Below the pieces are notes generated by a model. The model was not told the origin of the DNA. It saw nothing but the letters and a program-made list of their open reading frames with translations, and ran no database searches. A stretch of DNA of 5,857 nt from Candidatus Gerdarchaeota archaeon (GTDB lineage Archaea; Asgardarchaeota; Heimdallarchaeia; JABLTI01), in the NCBI GenBank assembly GCA_016840945.1, contig JAEORJ010000007.1, forward strand, positions 1 to 5,857, read 5' to 3'. Shown here one piece after another: positions 4,728-5,857 of the stretch; the stretch's first letter is position 1; each line of letters opens with the position of its first letter. Position numbers and translations under genes: made by a program.

Positions 4728-5857
4728 TTAGAGGTAATTAATACCTCTACTCTCCTTATTTTTTTCATAGATATTTTCTGTTAATTGTTTGTGTTTTGTT
4801 ACTTTAGCTTTCTCATTCATGAAACCAATTAAAATCATAGACATAAAACATACTAAAGCAGCTATTAAAAACACCCAAGGATATCCACCAAAAACATTCA
4901 ATGTCATATTATCTATTTTATTGTTTAAAATTAACCCTTGAATAATTGTAGCAAATGGTTTGATGATAGTGCCAAATATAAAGAACATTCCTAGAAAACA
5001 GGCTTCTTTACCAATTGGTACCTTATCAGCAGGTAAAACAATTGATAGGATACTAATCATTATATTACCAGCTCCCCCAATCACCATAATTGCATAAATT
5101 GCATTGGGATTTTTCATAAGCGCTAATGCTAAACAAAAAAATCCGTATAGTATGCTGGCAATTATTGCTGAATGATTTTTTTTCATTTTATTTAATATCA
5201 GAATAATGGGTACTAATAGAACTGCTATATAAATTCCCATTACTAAATTACTTGAAGTAGAAGCTATGGTTTGTGTAACTCTAAATCGATCAACCAATGA
5301 ATTTACAATAGATGTTTCTACTAAATGAGTACTAAAAGCCCAAAGTGTGCTAATAATCAATAATATAGTCCAAGTTTTTCCTCCAAACTTCCAGATTATC
5401 TTAGGAATTTTAATAATCTCTTTGATTTTAATAGTAGGTTCAAAATTTGGATTTTTCTTTGGCAGTAAAATTGAGGTTAATATTGCAGTTGATCCAAAAA
5501 CTATCCCTGCAATTATCCAAACAATATTTGATCTATTATTATCAATTAATTTTGAAAAAATCAATAGTGCTACTCCTGCACCTATAGCATTGACAATTGT
5601 AATAAGAGTGCCAATTATTACTCTCTCTTTTTTCTTGAAAAGATCAACAATTAAAGCTAACCAAGGAGCATAAGCAACCCCTAAAGTAATATGACTTATC
5701 ATAAAAAGTAAGATTATAATTATATAACTATAACTGACTCGCTGTAAAATGTTACTTAATAATCCTATGATAAGTAGTATGATTGCTGTTATTCCTCCCC
5801 CTATCATTATTAATGGTGAGCGATTACCAAAATTTGTCCTTATTGAATCACTTAGCA
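4728..5857 (-). CDS. Major facilitator superfamily (MFS) transporter, N-terminus beyond the window
   Basis: The frame remains open upstream of the ATG at 5807 to the window edge. The extra residues, LSDSIRTNFGNRSPLI, match the MFS loop motif (D-x-x-x-R-x-x-x-GxRxP) between helices 2 and 3, so the start lies to the right. About 376 residues are visible and contain ten hydrophobic segments. Numbered from the ATG at 5807 they are roughly 2-22, 25-50, 65-87, 93-115, 145-165, 183-205, 212-230, 234-257, 268-292 and 303-325. With the missing first two this gives the standard twelve helices. The APWLALIVDLFKKKER segment (47-62) after helix 4 resembles sugar/cation symporter-like (GPH/SLC45) members, and a charged 30-residue central loop and a hydrophilic C-terminal tail are present. 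The substrate cannot be read from sequence. The gene converges on oppF with only 7 nt between stop codons. Codons are strikingly A/T- and isoleucine-rich, as expected for membrane proteins in AT-rich genomes. Confidence 0.82.
   Translation of the reverse strand, partial: LSDSIRTNFGNRSPLIMIGGGITAIILLIIGLLSNILQRVSYSYIIIILLFMISHITLGVAYAPWLALIVDLFKKKERVIIGTLITIVNAIGAGVALLIFSKLIDNNRSNIVWIIAGIVFGSTAILTSILLPKKNPNFEPTIKIKEIIKIPKIIWKFGGKTWTILLIISTLWAFSTHLVETSIVNSLVDRFRVTQTIASTSSNLVMGIYIAVLLVPIILILNKMKKNHSAIIASILYGFFCLALALMKNPNAIYAIMVIGGAGNIMISILSIVLPADKVPIGKEACFLGMFFIFGTIIKPFATIIQGLILNNKIDNMTLNVFGGYPWVFLIAALVCFMSMILIGFMNEKAKVTKHKQLTENIYEKNKESRGINYL
4729..4765 (+). terminator. Hairpin plus T-run terminating oppF
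   Basis: TAGAGGTA (4729-4736) and TACCTCTA (4742-4749) form a perfect 8-bp stem with a 5-base loop, and a run of seven T residues (4759-4765) follows. It starts 8 nt after the oppF stop codon. The structure lies within the last codons of the convergent MFS gene, so the two 3' ends overlap and the transcripts may be complementary there. Confidence 0.6.

Noticed and set aside
5347..5673. Plus-strand open frame of 108 codons opposite the MFS gene
   Set aside because: Hydrophobic antisense of membrane helices; such frames are expected opposite transporter genes.
5805..5807. ATG as the start of the MFS transporter
   Set aside because: The frame continues upstream to the window edge and encodes the conserved MFS loop motif, so this Met is internal.
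1..5857. CRISPR arrays, tRNA/rRNA genes, insertion sequences
   Set aside because: No regularly spaced repeats, cloverleaf-like segments, transposase frames or terminal inverted repeats were seen on either strand.

Overview
This AT-rich window almost certainly comes from an Asgard archaeon (Promethearchaeota). The decisive evidence is a minus-strand cluster (about 3298 down to 736) encoding homologues of the eukaryotic endosomal sorting machinery: an ESCRT-I Vps23/TSG101-like protein, an ESCRT-I Vps28, an undescribed 100-residue helical protein, and an ESCRT-II Vps22/EAP30 protein. Archaeal TATA-like promoters, Shine-Dalgarno sites of the GAGGT type and oligo-T transcription ends fit this assignment. 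The order or family within Asgard cannot be fixed from this window.

Layout. (a) 1-605, minus: the N-terminal 201 residues of a glycyl radical enzyme (pyruvate formate-lyase superfamily), running off the left edge. (b) 606-735: a spacer with the oligo-T end of the ESCRT cluster and, for the radical enzyme, a TATA-like box next to a perfect 10-bp inverted repeat. (c) 736-3298, minus: the probable operon vps23 - vps28 - 100-aa gene - vps22. (d) 3299-3625: a divergent promoter region with no convincing gene, a good TATA box for the ESCRT operon and a TATA box framed by a 9-bp inverted repeat for the opposite gene. (e) 3626-4720, plus: an OppF/DppF-type peptide ABC transporter ATPase, apparently a one-gene transcription unit with its own promoter and hairpin/T-run terminator. 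(f) 4728-5857, minus and convergent: a 12-helix major facilitator superfamily (MFS) transporter whose N-terminus lies beyond the right edge. Its frame stays open past the first internal ATG, and the extra residues carry the MFS loop motif.

How the genes work together. In eukaryotes ESCRT-I binds ubiquitinated cargo through the Vps23 UEV domain. Its core is built from helical hairpins of Vps23, Vps28 and Vps37, and it links through the Vps28 C-terminal domain to ESCRT-II, which nucleates ESCRT-III. The cluster carries the first part of this relay in order: UEV-coiled coil-steadiness box, full-length Vps28, then Vps22. The unassigned 100-aa protein sits exactly between the ESCRT-I and ESCRT-II genes and is the most interesting item here: it could be a minimal third ESCRT-I headpiece subunit (Vps37-like) or an ESCRT-I/II connector. 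Vps25, ESCRT-III, Vps4 and ubiquitin are not in the window. The flanking metabolic and transport genes have no evident link to ESCRT function.
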